A DNA stretch of 64,000 bases, from contig JAUIFO010000010.1 of NCBI GenBank assembly GCA_030430385.1, positions 102,996 through 166,995 on the forward strand, given 5' to 3'. This DNA is from Bacteroidia bacterium (GTDB taxonomy: Bacteria; Bacteroidota; Bacteroidia; Flavobacteriales; Flavobacteriaceae). The position numbers were made by a program, and so were the translations under genes. Shown piece after piece: positions 46,272-55,277 of the stretch. Under the pieces are notes generated by a model, which had not been told where the DNA came from, ran no database searches, and worked only from the letters and a program-made list of their open reading frames with translations. Position 1 is the first letter of the stretch; every line of letters begins with the position of its first letter.

Positions 46272-47035
46272 TATGCATTCTTATTAATAATTTCTTTTGC
46301 CAAACTTAAGTAATTTGAAGCGCCTTTACTGCTAACATCGTATTTAATAATGCTTTCACCATAACTAGGTGCTTCACCTAAACGTACATTTCGTTGAATA
46401 ATTGTTTCGAAAACCATATCACTAAAGTGTTTCTGAACTTCTTCAACAACTTGATTTGATAATCGAAGACGTTGGTCATACATGGTGAGAAGCATGCCTT
46501 CAATATCTAAATTGGTATTGTGGATCTTCTGAACACTTTTAACAGTATTTAGAAGTTTTCCCAAGCCTTCAAGCGCAAAATATTCACATTGAATAGGAAT
46601 GATCACTGAATCTGAAGCTGTAAGCGCATTTAAGGTAAGTAAACCTAGTGAAGGTGCACAATCTATGATGATGTAATCATAAGCCGTTTTTAAATGCTCT
46701 ACAGCTGTTTTAAGCATGTATTCACGCTGATCTTTGTCTACCAATTCAATTTCTATAGCAACAAGATCTATGTGCGCAGGAATAATATCAACGTTAGGAG
46801 ACTCTGTTTCAATGATACAATCTTCGGCAGAAGCAGTATGCTCTAAAAGCTGATAAGTTCCTGTTTCTACACTTTCAACATCAATTCCTAATCCTGAAGT
46901 AGCATTAGCTTGAGGATCTGCATCAACAAGCAATACTTTTTTTTCAAGAACACCTAAAGAAGCCGCTAAGTTTACTGAAGTTGTTGTTTTACCAACACCG
47001 CCTTTTTGATTGGCAATTGCAATGATTTTACCCAT
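46271..47035 (-). CDS. parA: Chromosome-partitioning ATPase ParA/Soj
   Basis: A 254-residue ATPase with the deviant Walker A IANQKGGVGKTTTSVNLAA, A' block VLLVDADPQANATSGLG and Walker B YIIIDCAPSLGLLTLNAL. It has no N-terminal HTH, as in chromosomal Soj proteins and unlike plasmid ParA. It moves ParB-bound origins. It heads a seven-gene operon reading through to 41511. Upstream, minus-strand TATTTTTA (47060-47067) is a near match to the -7 element. Confidence 0.95.
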   Translation of the reverse strand: MGKIIAIANQKGGVGKTTTSVNLAASLGVLEKKVLLVDADPQANATSGLGIDVESVETGTYQLLEHTASAEDCIIETESPNVDIIPAHIDLVAIEIELVDKDQREYMLKTAVEHLKTAYDYIIIDCAPSLGLLTLNALTASDSVIIPIQCEYFALEGLGKLLNTVKSVQKIHNTNLDIEGMLLTMYDQRLRLSNQVVEEVQKHFSDMVFETIIQRNVRLGEAPSYGESIIKYDVSSKGASNYLSLAKEIINKNA

Positions 47036-47160
47036 TAAATGATTTGGTTTAATTGAATGTAAAAATACAATTATTTGTGCGTTTTAAAAGGGTAAGTTGT
47101 TAACATAGGTGTGAACAAAATTCATTGCATTAAATCTAAAAAACTGAATATATGGCAAGG

Positions 47161-48336
47161 TTATCTGTTCTTTTTCAAATTGATCAAGTAGCCGGCTTTA
47201 ATTTGAAAGTTTGATCCATAATAATCAAAGGCATAAGGATAATTTGAAACCGCTGCTTCAACAAAGAACTTATGATTTTTTATGTTAATGAATGAACCTG
47301 CTCTAAAAATCAACGAAAATCCTTGGTTTTCATCTAATTCAATGACTTTTGGATCATTGAAGAATTCAATATTATCTACAATTTCATGCGAAAGGTTAAA
47401 ACCATAAGAAGTACCTAATCCAATAAAAGGGCTTAACACCCATTTGTTGTTATAAAAAGGTTGGTATAAGGTTCCTACGTAAGCTTCTAAAACAGGAGCA
47501 TCGTGCGTTACGATTCGTCGGCTATTATTTGGTAGATTAGCAGAGCTTGAAATGCTTTCAGCAGCTTTTTGGTTGTATTCAAGACCTAAGGTAAATGACA
47601 CATTATACTTTGTGATATTTGGTGAAAAACTCACAAAAGCACCAATACCAATTCCTGAATCAGAATCATTAGCTTCATAACTACTTATTCCAACAGATTG
47701 CGACTCAAAAGCTGCAAAATTCAAACCAGCAGTAATGCCAAGTTCAAATAAATTCACGACAGATTTGTCAATCGTATAATCTTTAATAGTGCTATCACTA
47801 CATTCGTTGAGTGTTATGATATAATCCGATAGGCTTTTGCGTCTGTATTTAACGTTGTTAACTTTAGTTCTAGCGCTATTACAGTCTTTAGAATAAAAAC
47901 TTAAAACACCAATATAGCTGTTTATTGTGCTTTTGACTAAACCTTGATCTGTTGATTTTTCGGTGACTTTAACTTCTAGTTTTCTGAGTCCATTAGTTTC
48001 GTTATGTATAAAATACAATTTGCCTTGCTCGAGAAGCGAAATATCACTTTCGATCACATAGGCGTAAAATTGTGAAGCAGCACCTTCTAATCTGAGACTT
48101 GTGTATTTTTTAAAAGGTTCAGTGATCGTATAACCATCAATGCTGTTAGCGTTTATGATCTTAGACTTAGATTTTTTATCAGATTTAAATTCAATTTCAA
48201 CATCAGAAATAATTTTAATCAAACCAGAAGTGGTAGTTCCGGTTTTATCGGTATAATTTCCTGGTTGAAAAATTTTTTGGGCAAAAGAAGCGATTGAAAA
48301 AAAAAGAGCAAATGCAAGTACAGCAATGTGTTTCAT
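47161..48336 (-). CDS. Predicted secreted/outer-membrane protein with C-terminal beta-barrel
   Basis: A 391-residue protein with a signal peptide (MKHIAVLAFALFFSIASFAQ). Residues 22-190 hold a domain with a W-poor beta pattern (YTDKTGTTTSGLIKIISDVE) and a Cys pair; residues from about 205 look like an eight-strand outer-membrane barrel (FELGITAGLNFAAFES and AVSNYPYAFDYYGSNFQIKA) ending in LINLKKNR. I do not recognise the family. It stands alone between parA and scpA with gaps of 125 and 57 bp. Possibly a porin-like or receptor protein. Confidence 0.7.
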   Translation of the reverse strand: MKHIAVLAFALFFSIASFAQKIFQPGNYTDKTGTTTSGLIKIISDVEIEFKSDKKSKSKIINANSIDGYTITEPFKKYTSLRLEGAASQFYAYVIESDISLLEQGKLYFIHNETNGLRKLEVKVTEKSTDQGLVKSTINSYIGVLSFYSKDCNSARTKVNNVKYRRKSLSDYIITLNECSDSTIKDYTIDKSVVNLFELGITAGLNFAAFESQSVGISSYEANDSDSGIGIGAFVSFSPNITKYNVSFTLGLEYNQKAAESISSSANLPNNSRRIVTHDAPVLEAYVGTLYQPFYNNKWVLSPFIGLGTSYGFNLSHEIVDNIEFFNDPKVIELDENQGFSLIFRAGSFINIKNHKFFVEAAVSNYPYAFDYYGSNFQIKAGYLINLKKNR

Positions 48337-48393
48337 AAGATTTTGATTGGATTAATTTTTAAAGTTAAACATTAAATATGACCTTTAGTATAT

Positions 48394-50517
48394 TTACTCA
48401 ATCAAAATCTCTAAAATTTTAATAGCAGCATCGCTAATTTTGGTTCCAGGTCCAAAGACTGCTACAGCTCCTGCATCAAATAAGAATTGATAATCTTGCT
48501 TTGGAATAACACCACCAACAATAACCATAATGTCGTCACGTCCATAGTTTTTAAGCTCTTCAATAACTTGAGGAACTAAGGTTTTATGTCCAGCTGCAAG
48601 TGATGATACACCTAAAATATGTACATCGTTTTCAACAGCTTGCTTTGCGGCTTCCTTTGGTGTTTGAAATAATGGTCCAATATCAACATCAAAGCCAACG
48701 TCGGCATAGCCTGTTGCCACTACTTTAGCACCTCTGTCATGGCCATCTTGTCCCATTTTTGCAATCATTATTCTTGGTCTGCGACCATCTTGCTCAGCAA
48801 ATTGATCTGCTAATTCGCGAGCTTTTTTGAACGATTCGTCGTCTTTTATTTCTTTACTATACACGCCTGAAAATGATTTTATTTGAGCTTTATATCTTCC
48901 AAATGCTTCTTCAAGAGCATCGCTAATTTCACCTAAAGTTGCTCGAAGTCTTGCGGCATCTATGGCTAAAGCTAAGAGGTTTCCTTTACCTGTTTTAGCT
49001 GCATCAGTGAGTTTTGAAAGGGCATTATTGACTGCATTGGAGTCTCTAGTAGACTTTATGTGATTTAGTCTTTTAATCTGCTCATTTCTAACAACTTGAT
49101 TATCTACTTCTAAAGTAGAGATTAAATCTTCTTCGTCAAGTCTAAACTTGTTTACACCAACAATAATATCTTGTCCAGAGTCAATTCTCGCTTGCTTTCT
49201 AGCTGCGGCTTCTTCGATGCGAAGTTTTGGAATGCCAGCCTCAATAGCTTTGGTCATACCACCTAATTCTTCAATCTCTTCAATTAGCTTCCAGGCTTTC
49301 TGAGAAATGTCATGTGTTAGCTTTTCGACATAATAGCTGCCAGCCCAAGGATCAACGGTTTTAGTGATGTGTGTTTCTTGTTGTAAGAATATTTGGGTGT
49401 TTCTTGCTATTCTTGCTGAAAAATCTGTTGGTAAGGCTATAGCTTCATCTAATGCATTGGTATGAAGGCTTTGAGTGCCTCCAAAAGCAGCAGCAGCAGC
49501 TTCAATGGTTGTTCTGGCAACATTGTTAAAAGGATCTTGTTCAGTTAAACTCCATCCTGAAGTTTGGCAATGAGTTCTTAGTGTTAGTGATTTTGGGTTT
49601 TTTGGGTTGAATTGACTTACGATTTTTGCCCAAAGCATTCGTGCTGCTCTCATCTTGGCTATTTCCATAAAGTGATTCATTCCTATGGCCCAGAAAAAGG
49701 AAAGGCGTGGCGCAAAAGTATCAATATCCATACCTGTTTCAAGTCCTTTTTTGATGTATTCTAATCCGTCAGCAAGTGTGTAAGCTAATTCAATATCGCA
49801 TGTGGCGCCTGCTTCTTGCATATGATAACCAGAAATACTAATACTATTGAATTTAGGCATGTGCTTGCTAGTGTATTCAAAAATATCAGAGATGATTTTC
49901 ATTGAAGGTGTAGGAGGATAGATGTAGGTGTTCCTTACCATAAACTCTTTTAAGATGTCATTTTGAATGGTTCCAGCCAATTGTTCAGGAGTGACACCTT
50001 GCTCTTCTGCAGCGATAATGTAAAATGCCATGATTGGTAAAACAGCACCATTCATAGTCATAGAAACAGACATCTTGTCGAGTGGAATTTGGTCGAACAG
50101 GATTTTCATGTCCTCGACACTATCTATGGCAACACCAGCTTTCCCAACGTCACCAACAACACGCTCGTGATCTGAATCGTAACCTCTGTGTGTGGCAAGG
50201 TCGAAGGCAACAGAAAGTCCTTTTTGTCCAGCGGCAAGATTGCGTCTGTAAAACGCATTACTGTCTTTTGCTGTTGAAAAACCAGCGTATTGTCTTATCG
50301 TCCAAGGTCTGCGTACATACATTGTAGAATATGGTCCGCGTAGATTAGGTGCTATACCAGCGGCAAAGTTTAGATGTTCTAAGTCTTTGGTGTCACTTGA
50401 AGAATAGAAAGATTTAACACGAATGTCTTCAGCTGTGTGAAACTCCTCAACGTGAGCATTTGTTTTTTTGCTTTCTGACTGCTTAACTGTGATATGTTGT
50501 ACGGGTTTTCTATTCAT
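48394..50517 (-). CDS. scpA: Methylmalonyl-CoA mutase, large (catalytic, B12-binding) subunit
   Basis: A 707-residue protein. The TIM-barrel part has [40 protein letters not shown] and [20 protein letters not shown]; the C-terminal cobalamin domain has D591-G-H593-D-R-G596 (D-x-H-x-x-G, His replaces the dimethylbenzimidazole ligand). It interconverts succinyl-CoA and methylmalonyl-CoA and needs adenosylcobalamin. It is the last gene of the udk-ftsB-like-mutA-lipoprotein-scpA group, 28 bp after the lipoprotein gene. Cofactor loading genes such as meaB are not in this window. Confidence 0.96.
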   Translation of the reverse strand: MNRKPVQHITVKQSESKKTNAHVEEFHTAEDIRVKSFYSSSDTKDLEHLNFAAGIAPNLRGPYSTMYVRRPWTIRQYAGFSTAKDSNAFYRRNLAAGQKGLSVAFDLATHRGYDSDHERVVGDVGKAGVAIDSVEDMKILFDQIPLDKMSVSMTMNGAVLPIMAFYIIAAEEQGVTPEQLAGTIQNDILKEFMVRNTYIYPPTPSMKIISDIFEYTSKHMPKFNSISISGYHMQEAGATCDIELAYTLADGLEYIKKGLETGMDIDTFAPRLSFFWAIGMNHFMEIAKMRAARMLWAKIVSQFNPKNPKSLTLRTHCQTSGWSLTEQDPFNNVARTTIEAAAAAFGGTQSLHTNALDEAIALPTDFSARIARNTQIFLQQETHITKTVDPWAGSYYVEKLTHDISQKAWKLIEEIEELGGMTKAIEAGIPKLRIEEAAARKQARIDSGQDIIVGVNKFRLDEEDLISTLEVDNQVVRNEQIKRLNHIKSTRDSNAVNNALSKLTDAAKTGKGNLLALAIDAARLRATLGEISDALEEAFGRYKAQIKSFSGVYSKEIKDDESFKKARELADQFAEQDGRRPRIMIAKMGQDGHDRGAKVVATGYADVGFDVDIGPLFQTPKEAAKQAVENDVHILGVSSLAAGHKTLVPQVIEELKNYGRDDIMVIVGGVIPKQDYQFLFDAGAVAVFGPGTKISDAAIKILEILIE

Positions 50518-50545
50518 GTTTTAGGAGTAAATAAACAAATTGATC

Positions 50546-51172
50546 TTAATGATTGTGACCAGCGTGAGGATCTTTGGCTTTGTTTGTTTTTGGATCTTCT
50601 TTTTTAGTTAGATCAACATTGGTTAGCTGTGTGTAATACATTTCTAGTGCGACATAAGTTGCTAGGTGTTTGTCAGAACCAATTTTACTGCTGCTTGAGA
50701 GTAGGGCATCTTGAAGCATTCTTGCGCTAAGACTGTTTGTAGATAACAAGGCGTTGAATGTTGTTTTTAGGTCTTTATCTTGAATGTTTTCTGCAATGCA
50801 ACTAAAGACAGGGTGTTTGTAATTGAGTGCTAAGGTATTATTGCTTTCAATAATTAAGTTGTCGGTTTGTTTGAGTGCTTCAAAAATTCTTAGCGTGTGT
50901 TCGTTTGACAAATTATTAAAATTGGCATTTTTTGTCATAAACTCTTTGATGAATTGTCTGTAAGCAATCATTAATTTCGGATTTTTATCCACATAATTTT
51001 CAGACAAATTGTGTTCGAAATCATAAAGCGCTTCTTGGAATAATTCAGCATTAACATCATTACATTTTATAAAAGATTCTTTGTTGGAATACTTGTATTC
51101 AATATCAGCACGTTTTTCTTGGCAATTTAATACAGTCAAACATATTACAAAATAAAAAAATCGTGATTTCAT
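50546..51172 (-). CDS. Predicted lipoprotein with His-rich end, between the mutase genes
   Basis: A protein of 208 residues with a lipoprotein signal, MKSRFFYFVICLTVLNC, lipid-bearing Cys at 17. The mature part is helical and acidic (NVDLTKKEDPKTNKAKDPHA). It ends DPHAGHNH, a His-rich tail that might bind metal. I do not recognise the family. It splits mutA from scpA, with 17 and 28 bp gaps, so it is almost surely on their mRNA, though a role with a cytoplasmic mutase is hard to see. It may be a passenger. Confidence 0.7.
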   Translation of the reverse strand: MKSRFFYFVICLTVLNCQEKRADIEYKYSNKESFIKCNDVNAELFQEALYDFEHNLSENYVDKNPKLMIAYRQFIKEFMTKNANFNNLSNEHTLRIFEALKQTDNLIIESNNTLALNYKHPVFSCIAENIQDKDLKTTFNALLSTNSLSARMLQDALLSSSSKIGSDKHLATYVALEMYYTQLTNVDLTKKEDPKTNKAKDPHAGHNH

Positions 51173-51189
51173 AGAGTGTTGTTTTTAGT

Positions 51190-52545
51190 TTATTCTTTAT
51201 TTAATCTATTGATATCCAGTTTTTCAGATAGTCTTTTTTCAATGATAGGTTCAATTAAAGTTTTAACGGGATTTGTTTTAACAAATGGTTGTAACTCTAA
51301 TTCATTTTTCATTTTATCGTCCGGATTTGGGTGTCTATTTGTGCCTAATAGTACAAGTTTTTCGGCTTCAAATTGTTCTTCCTCTCTAAGCGCACTGTCT
51401 TTAATTTTTCGTTGAATAGTTCCTTCTTTGAGCTGATTTAAAAAGCCACCATTTGATTCAATATCTTTGAAAATATCAAGCGCTTTTTCTGAAAGTTGTT
51501 CCGTTAGAGATTCAATGTAATAAGAGCCATCAGAAGGGTTGTCAACTTTATCAAAATAACTTTCGTGCTTTAATATTAAAAGTTGATTTCTAGAAATGCG
51601 CTCACCAAAATCATTAGGCTTATGGTATATAGCATCGTATGCCAAATTACTTATGGTATTTGCGCCTCCTAAAATTGCACTCATGCATTCGGTTGTTGTG
51701 CGAAGCATGTTGGTATTATAATCGTAAATGGTTTTGTTTCGACGTGAAGGCGAAGCGAAAATGTGACAATTAGTATTGATATTATATTCTGACGCTAGAG
51801 CCTTCCATAATTGTCTCAATGCTCTTAGTTTCGCTATTTCGAAGAAATAATTACTCCCAATTGCAACATCGAATACGACGTTAAGTGTGTCTTTTTCCTG
51901 TTGGTTAAGTGAATCATTTAAATGATTAAGATATTCATTCACATGAGCAATTCCATAAGCTAATTGCTGTGAAATTGTAGCACCAGCATTTTGGTATAAA
52001 CTCATATCAATACTTATGGTATTGGTTTTAGAAACAATACTTTCAAAGGCTTTGTGGTCGCTAGATAGGTTTTCATACCAATTTCCTGTCTTGGCTAAAT
52101 GTCCTATGATGTCTGTGTTTACAACAATATCATTAGGTGCGTTATTTAGAATTTCAGGATTTACAAATGTGGTTTCAATGTGTACTGAAATATGAGAACT
52201 GTCAATGCCTTTAATAAGCGCATTGATGTTAGTTTCAGGATTGGATAGGTTGAATTTTATAGCTTCAGCGCCATTTTCAACGGCTTCAATTGCTAAACGA
52301 TTAGCGTCTTCTAAGTTTTCAACTATGATGGTTTGACAAATTCTGAATTGGGTACATTTTGAATCTGAAACTTCTGGTAATGACTCAAATTCATCTTGAT
52401 GATAAAACGGTTTAACATCAATGCCTTCATTGGTATTCCAAATTAAGGTGTCATTGTAATCTGCACCTTTAAGATCGACTTGGATTTTTTGTTTCCAAGC
52501 TTTTGACGATACTTCAGGAAACGATTTGAATAATGATTTACTCAT
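51190..52545 (-). CDS. mutA: Methylmalonyl-CoA mutase, small subunit
   Basis: A 451-residue protein with a mutase TIM barrel but no C-terminal D-x-H-x-x-G cobalamin domain. Matching blocks are FDVAIGSNYFFEIAKLRALR, SPSRRNKTIYDYNTNMLRTT and GGANTISNLAYDAIYH. As in the Propionibacterium heterodimer, the small subunit is non-catalytic and supports the large one; this form is shorter because the second domain is missing. It overlaps the ftsB-like gene by 8 bp. Its C-terminal tail (about 400-451) is charged and unlike the family core. Confidence 0.92.
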   Translation of the reverse strand: MSKSLFKSFPEVSSKAWKQKIQVDLKGADYNDTLIWNTNEGIDVKPFYHQDEFESLPEVSDSKCTQFRICQTIIVENLEDANRLAIEAVENGAEAIKFNLSNPETNINALIKGIDSSHISVHIETTFVNPEILNNAPNDIVVNTDIIGHLAKTGNWYENLSSDHKAFESIVSKTNTISIDMSLYQNAGATISQQLAYGIAHVNEYLNHLNDSLNQQEKDTLNVVFDVAIGSNYFFEIAKLRALRQLWKALASEYNINTNCHIFASPSRRNKTIYDYNTNMLRTTTECMSAILGGANTISNLAYDAIYHKPNDFGERISRNQLLILKHESYFDKVDNPSDGSYYIESLTEQLSEKALDIFKDIESNGGFLNQLKEGTIQRKIKDSALREEEQFEAEKLVLLGTNRHPNPDDKMKNELELQPFVKTNPVKTLIEPIIEKRLSEKLDINRLNKE

Positions 52546-52846
52546 CTTTGGTTTTAGTTTTTAAGCTGTCTTCATATTCAATGATATAAATATCTTCATT
52601 GTCTTTCTTCATGTAATACTTCTCGCGCGCTAATTTTTCTATACCTTCATCAGTGCTTAGCTCTTTGATTGCTTTTTTGTCTTTTTCAATCTCTTTTTTA
52701 TAATACTCTTTTTCATCTTCCAAATCGTTAATATCTTCATTGAGCTCACGATGTATGAGTAGTGAATTGGAGTCTATAAATAGCATCCAAACAGCAAAAA
52801 CAACCAAAATAAGTACAAATATGTTTCTGAGGTATTTCACTATCAA
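52538..52846 (-). CDS. Septum-formation initiator (FtsB/DivIC-like) protein
   Basis: A protein of 102 residues: a membrane segment at about 7-24 (NIFVLILVVFAVWMLFI) followed by a coiled coil (NEDINDLEDEKEYYKKEIEK) and the family's closing block LAREKYYMKKDNEDIYIIEY. It has the layout of FtsB, which with FtsL and FtsQ links the divisome to wall synthesis. The gene overlaps udk by 4 bp and mutA by 8 bp, a fixed order in flavobacteria as far as I recall. Unlike E. coli FtsB, the coiled coil is very charged. Confidence 0.86.
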   Translation of the reverse strand: MIVKYLRNIFVLILVVFAVWMLFIDSNSLLIHRELNEDINDLEDEKEYYKKEIEKDKKAIKELSTDEGIEKLAREKYYMKKDNEDIYIIEYEDSLKTKTKDE

Positions 52847-53451
52847 TTGAGTTTTTCGTTGATTATTGTTTTAACGATATCTACGGCAACAGTGTTGTAT
52901 TTATTGGTTGGTATTATGATGTCAGCGTATTCTTTTGTAGGCTCAATAAACTGCTGATGCATTGGTTTTAAGGTGTTTTGGTATCTGGTTAAGACTTCTT
53001 CAATGTCTCTACCACGTTCAGAAATATCGCGTTTCAATCGTCTAATCAAACGTTCGTCACTATCGGCATGTACAAATATTTTTATGTCAAACATGTCTCG
53101 CAATTCAGCATTGGTTAGAATTAGAATACCTTCAACAATCATTACTTTTCTTGGTAGAGTTTTGATAACATCACCTGTTCGATTGTGTTTTACAAACGAG
53201 TACACAGGTTGATCTATTGCGATTCCATTTCTTAAATCTTTGAGATGAGATTCTAAAAGTTCAAAATCTATAGATCTTGGGTGATCGAAATTAATTTTTA
53301 CACGCTCTTCGTAGCTGAGGTGCGAGGTGTCTTTGTAGTAAGAATCTTGAGAAATAACACCAACTTCGCCTTCTGGGAGTTCATTTAAAATTTGATTTAC
53401 AACTGTTGTTTTACCACAACCAGTTCCTCCAGCGATTCCTATTATGAGCAT
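52843..53451 (-). CDS. udk: Uridine kinase
   Basis: A 202-residue P-loop kinase: GIAGGTGCGKTTVVNQI (5-21), DSYYKDTSHLSYEER, NFDHPRSIDFELL and RLIRRLKRDISERGRDIEEV (lid). It phosphorylates uridine and cytidine with GTP or ATP in pyrimidine salvage. It heads the minus-strand group that runs through the FtsB-like gene, mutA and scpA. A TAACTTTG element (minus strand, 53477-53484) sits 26 bp upstream. Confidence 0.95.
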   Translation of the reverse strand: MLIIGIAGGTGCGKTTVVNQILNELPEGEVGVISQDSYYKDTSHLSYEERVKINFDHPRSIDFELLESHLKDLRNGIAIDQPVYSFVKHNRTGDVIKTLPRKVMIVEGILILTNAELRDMFDIKIFVHADSDERLIRRLKRDISERGRDIEEVLTRYQNTLKPMHQQFIEPTKEYADIIIPTNKYNTVAVDIVKTIINEKLN

Positions 53452-53476
53452 AATTTTGTTAAGATTTGAATTACTA

Positions 53477-53484
53477 CAAAGTTA
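53477..53484 (-). promoter_or_regulatory. -7 element of the udk-mutA-scpA operon
   Basis: Read on the minus strand, TAACTTTG matches TAnnTTTG fully, 26 bp before the udk ATG. No -33 TTG is obvious. Confidence 0.5.
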
Positions 53485-53500
53485 ATTATTTAAGCGTATT

Positions 53501-53926
53501 TTAAGGTTTAATTTCTGAAACTTCTTTGACAGTAATCATTTCTGAGTTTTGGTTTCCCCAACTGTTTGTAATATAATTCATGACATCAGCAATTTCAGCA
53601 TCAGAAAGTCCGAGTGATGCCATAGGCATATTGTATGTTTCGCCATTCACTTCAATGGCATCAGATAAGCCATACTTAACAGCTTTTATGCTTAACAGTC
53701 GATTGTTTTTTAGATAATCTGAATTAGCTAATGGCGGAAAGGACTTAGGAACACCTTTGCCATCTGGCATATGACAAGTCATGCAGAAGTCTGTATAGAT
53801 GTCTTTTCCATTGGCTATACTTTCTGAAAAATTAGCACTAAGGTTCGTCGTTGATGTGGTTTTGTTGGAGTCTTTACATGAATTTATACAAGTCAAACTC
53901 AAAAGAAGTAGGATAAAATGTTTCAT
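53501..53926 (-). CDS. Mono-haem c-type cytochrome, lipoprotein
   Basis: A 141-residue protein with a lipoprotein signal (LLSLTCINSC, Cys 17) and one haem site C48-M-T-C51-H52 in IYTDFCMTCHMPDGKGVPKS, with the second ligand likely Met 100 or 102 (YNMPMASLG). It sits 0 bp from the PQQ-type dehydrogenase gene, so it probably takes electrons from that enzyme or a related one. Such small cytochromes hand electrons to terminal oxidases. Anchoring by lipid would hold it at the periplasmic face. Confidence 0.9.
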   Translation of the reverse strand: MKHFILLLLSLTCINSCKDSNKTTSTTNLSANFSESIANGKDIYTDFCMTCHMPDGKGVPKSFPPLANSDYLKNNRLLSIKAVKYGLSDAIEVNGETYNMPMASLGLSDAEIADVMNYITNSWGNQNSEMITVKEVSEIKP

Positions 53927-55030
53927 TTAGTTTCTGATAAGTTTTACGATGCCAAGATTTTCAATTCCAACGTATATAAATCCGTCAGGACCTTGTTCTA
54001 CAGATCTTACACGACCTAAACCATCTAACAAGCGTTCTTCTTTTACAACTTTTCCTTCAGAGATATAACAAAGATCGAGGTACTGAAATTTTAAAGACCC
54101 AACAAGTAAGTTGCCTTTCCAATTACCGTAACGTTCACTAGAAATAAAGGTCATTCCGCTAGGAGCAATGGAAGGTACCCAATAATGAAGTGGCTGTTCC
54201 ATACCATCTTTTTCAGTAATATCAGTAAATTTAGTACCACTATAATTCACACCATAACTTATTACTGGCCAACCATAATTTTTACCAGCTTGTATAATAT
54301 TGATTTCATCACCACCTCTTGGTCCATGTTCGTGAGTCCATATTGCTCTGGTTTCAGGATGAATGGTCATGCCTTGCGGATTTCGGTGTCCGAATGAATA
54401 GATCGCTTTTTTTGAATGAGTTTCATTTGTAAAAGGATTATCTGAAGGAATGCGTCCATCATCATGAAGGCGATACACTTTTCCACCATCTTTGGTGATG
54501 TCTTGAGGATTGATATCACGTTGCCCACGATCTCCTATCGTAAAATATAAGTAGTCATCATCATCAAAAACAATGCGAGATCCAAAATGCTGACCTTTAG
54601 TTGTGTTTGGAGATGCTTTATAGAGTAATTCATTATCTGTTAGAGCGCCATTTTTGAGTTTAGCACGCATGATAGCAGTTTGACCACCTTTTTCATTCCC
54701 TTCAGAAGACGCATAAGAAAAATATATCCAACCATTAGTGCCATAATCAGGATGTAACTCTATGTCAAGAAAACCACCTTGGCCACGATTGTAAACAGTT
54801 GGTGTGTTTTTGATTTCTGAAGTAGCGCCATCTTTGTAATGTAATAGTCGTCCATCTTTTTCAACAATAAGAATCGACTTGTCTGGTAAAAATGTAAAAC
54901 TCCAAGGAATATTTAAGTTATCGACTACAACAGTATGAGTATGTTGGTTGTTCGTTGGGTTTTTGTCTTGCGCACAACACAACAATGTGATAAAGAAAGG
55001 ACATAACAATAATTGTTTTAGTGAAATCAT
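53927..55030 (-). CDS. PQQ-dependent sugar dehydrogenase (soluble glucose dehydrogenase type)
   Basis: A 367-residue beta-propeller of the GdhB group with a lipoprotein-like signal (TLLCCAQ, Cys 18 or 19). Blocks are NLNIPWSFTFLPDKSILIVE, VYNRGQGGFLDIELHPDYG, QHFGSRIVFDDDDYLYFTIG, FGHRNPQGMTIHPETRAIW and EHGPRGGDEINIIQAGKNYG with the catalytic-side His. These enzymes oxidise aldoses at the periplasm using PQQ. The direct join to a cytochrome c fits. PQQ synthesis genes are not in this window. Other PQQ-binding sorbosone dehydrogenases look alike. Confidence 0.86.
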   Translation of the reverse strand: MISLKQLLLCPFFITLLCCAQDKNPTNNQHTHTVVVDNLNIPWSFTFLPDKSILIVEKDGRLLHYKDGATSEIKNTPTVYNRGQGGFLDIELHPDYGTNGWIYFSYASSEGNEKGGQTAIMRAKLKNGALTDNELLYKASPNTTKGQHFGSRIVFDDDDYLYFTIGDRGQRDINPQDITKDGGKVYRLHDDGRIPSDNPFTNETHSKKAIYSFGHRNPQGMTIHPETRAIWTHEHGPRGGDEINIIQAGKNYGWPVISYGVNYSGTKFTDITEKDGMEQPLHYWVPSIAPSGMTFISSERYGNWKGNLLVGSLKFQYLDLCYISEGKVVKEERLLDGLGRVRSVEQGPDGFIYVGIENLGIVKLIRN

Positions 55031-55091
55031 AGAAATTAGATTTGAAGCTTAAATTTAATAATAAAATGTAATGATTTTTAAAGAAATAATA

Positions 55092-55099
55092 TATATTTG
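55092..55099 (+). promoter_or_regulatory. Promoter -7 element of tRNA-Pro
   Basis: TATATTTG matches TAnnTTTG fully, 49 bp before the tRNA. Transcription would start near 55106 and run through a hairpin before the tRNA. Confidence 0.55.
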
Positions 55100-55111
55100 C
55101 AGTCCGAATTC

Positions 55112-55134
55112 AGAAAGCGTAAGGCTTTCTTTTT
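55112..55134 (+). terminator. Terminator-like hairpin in the tRNA-Pro leader
   Basis: AGAAAGC-GTAAG-GCTTTCT followed by a T-run: a 7-bp perfect stem just after the likely start of transcription and 14 bp before the tRNA. It could be a processing structure or an attenuator; as a terminator it would block its own tRNA. Confidence 0.5.
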
Positions 55135-55147
55135 AGATAACCATTTT

Positions 55148-55222
55148 CGGAGTGTAGCGTAGCCCGGTTATCGCGCCGCGTTTGGGACGCGGAGGTCGCA
55201 GGTTCGAATCCTGCCACTCCGA
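55148..55222 (+). tRNA. tRNA-Pro (anticodon UGG)
   Basis: A 75-nt cloverleaf. The acceptor stem pairs CGGAGTG with CACTCCG and leaves A73; C1-G72 with A73 is typical of proline tRNA. The anticodon stem CCGCG/CGCGG encloses TTTGGGA, giving UGG at 55183-55185. The T arm is GCAGG-TTCGAAT-CCTGC. The 3' CCA is not fully encoded (genome reads ACA after the stem). Confidence 0.97.
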
Positions 55223-55235
55223 CAAGCTAAAGATA

Positions 55236-55277
55236 AAGGTTCTTGTAGAAAATTATTTTCTTAGAGAGCCTTTTTTT
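55236..55277 (+). terminator. Terminator of the tRNA-Pro unit
   Basis: AAGGTTCTT pairs with GAGAGCCTT (two G-U pairs), with an inner stem AGAAAA/TTTTCT, and is followed by seven T. The T-run overlaps the stop of the convergent lipoprotein gene, so it may serve that gene weakly too. Confidence 0.7.

Noticed and set aside
47036..47160. parS site upstream of parA
   Set aside because: I looked for a 16-bp palindrome like TGTTTCACGTGAAACA here and found none; the site is probably elsewhere near the origin.
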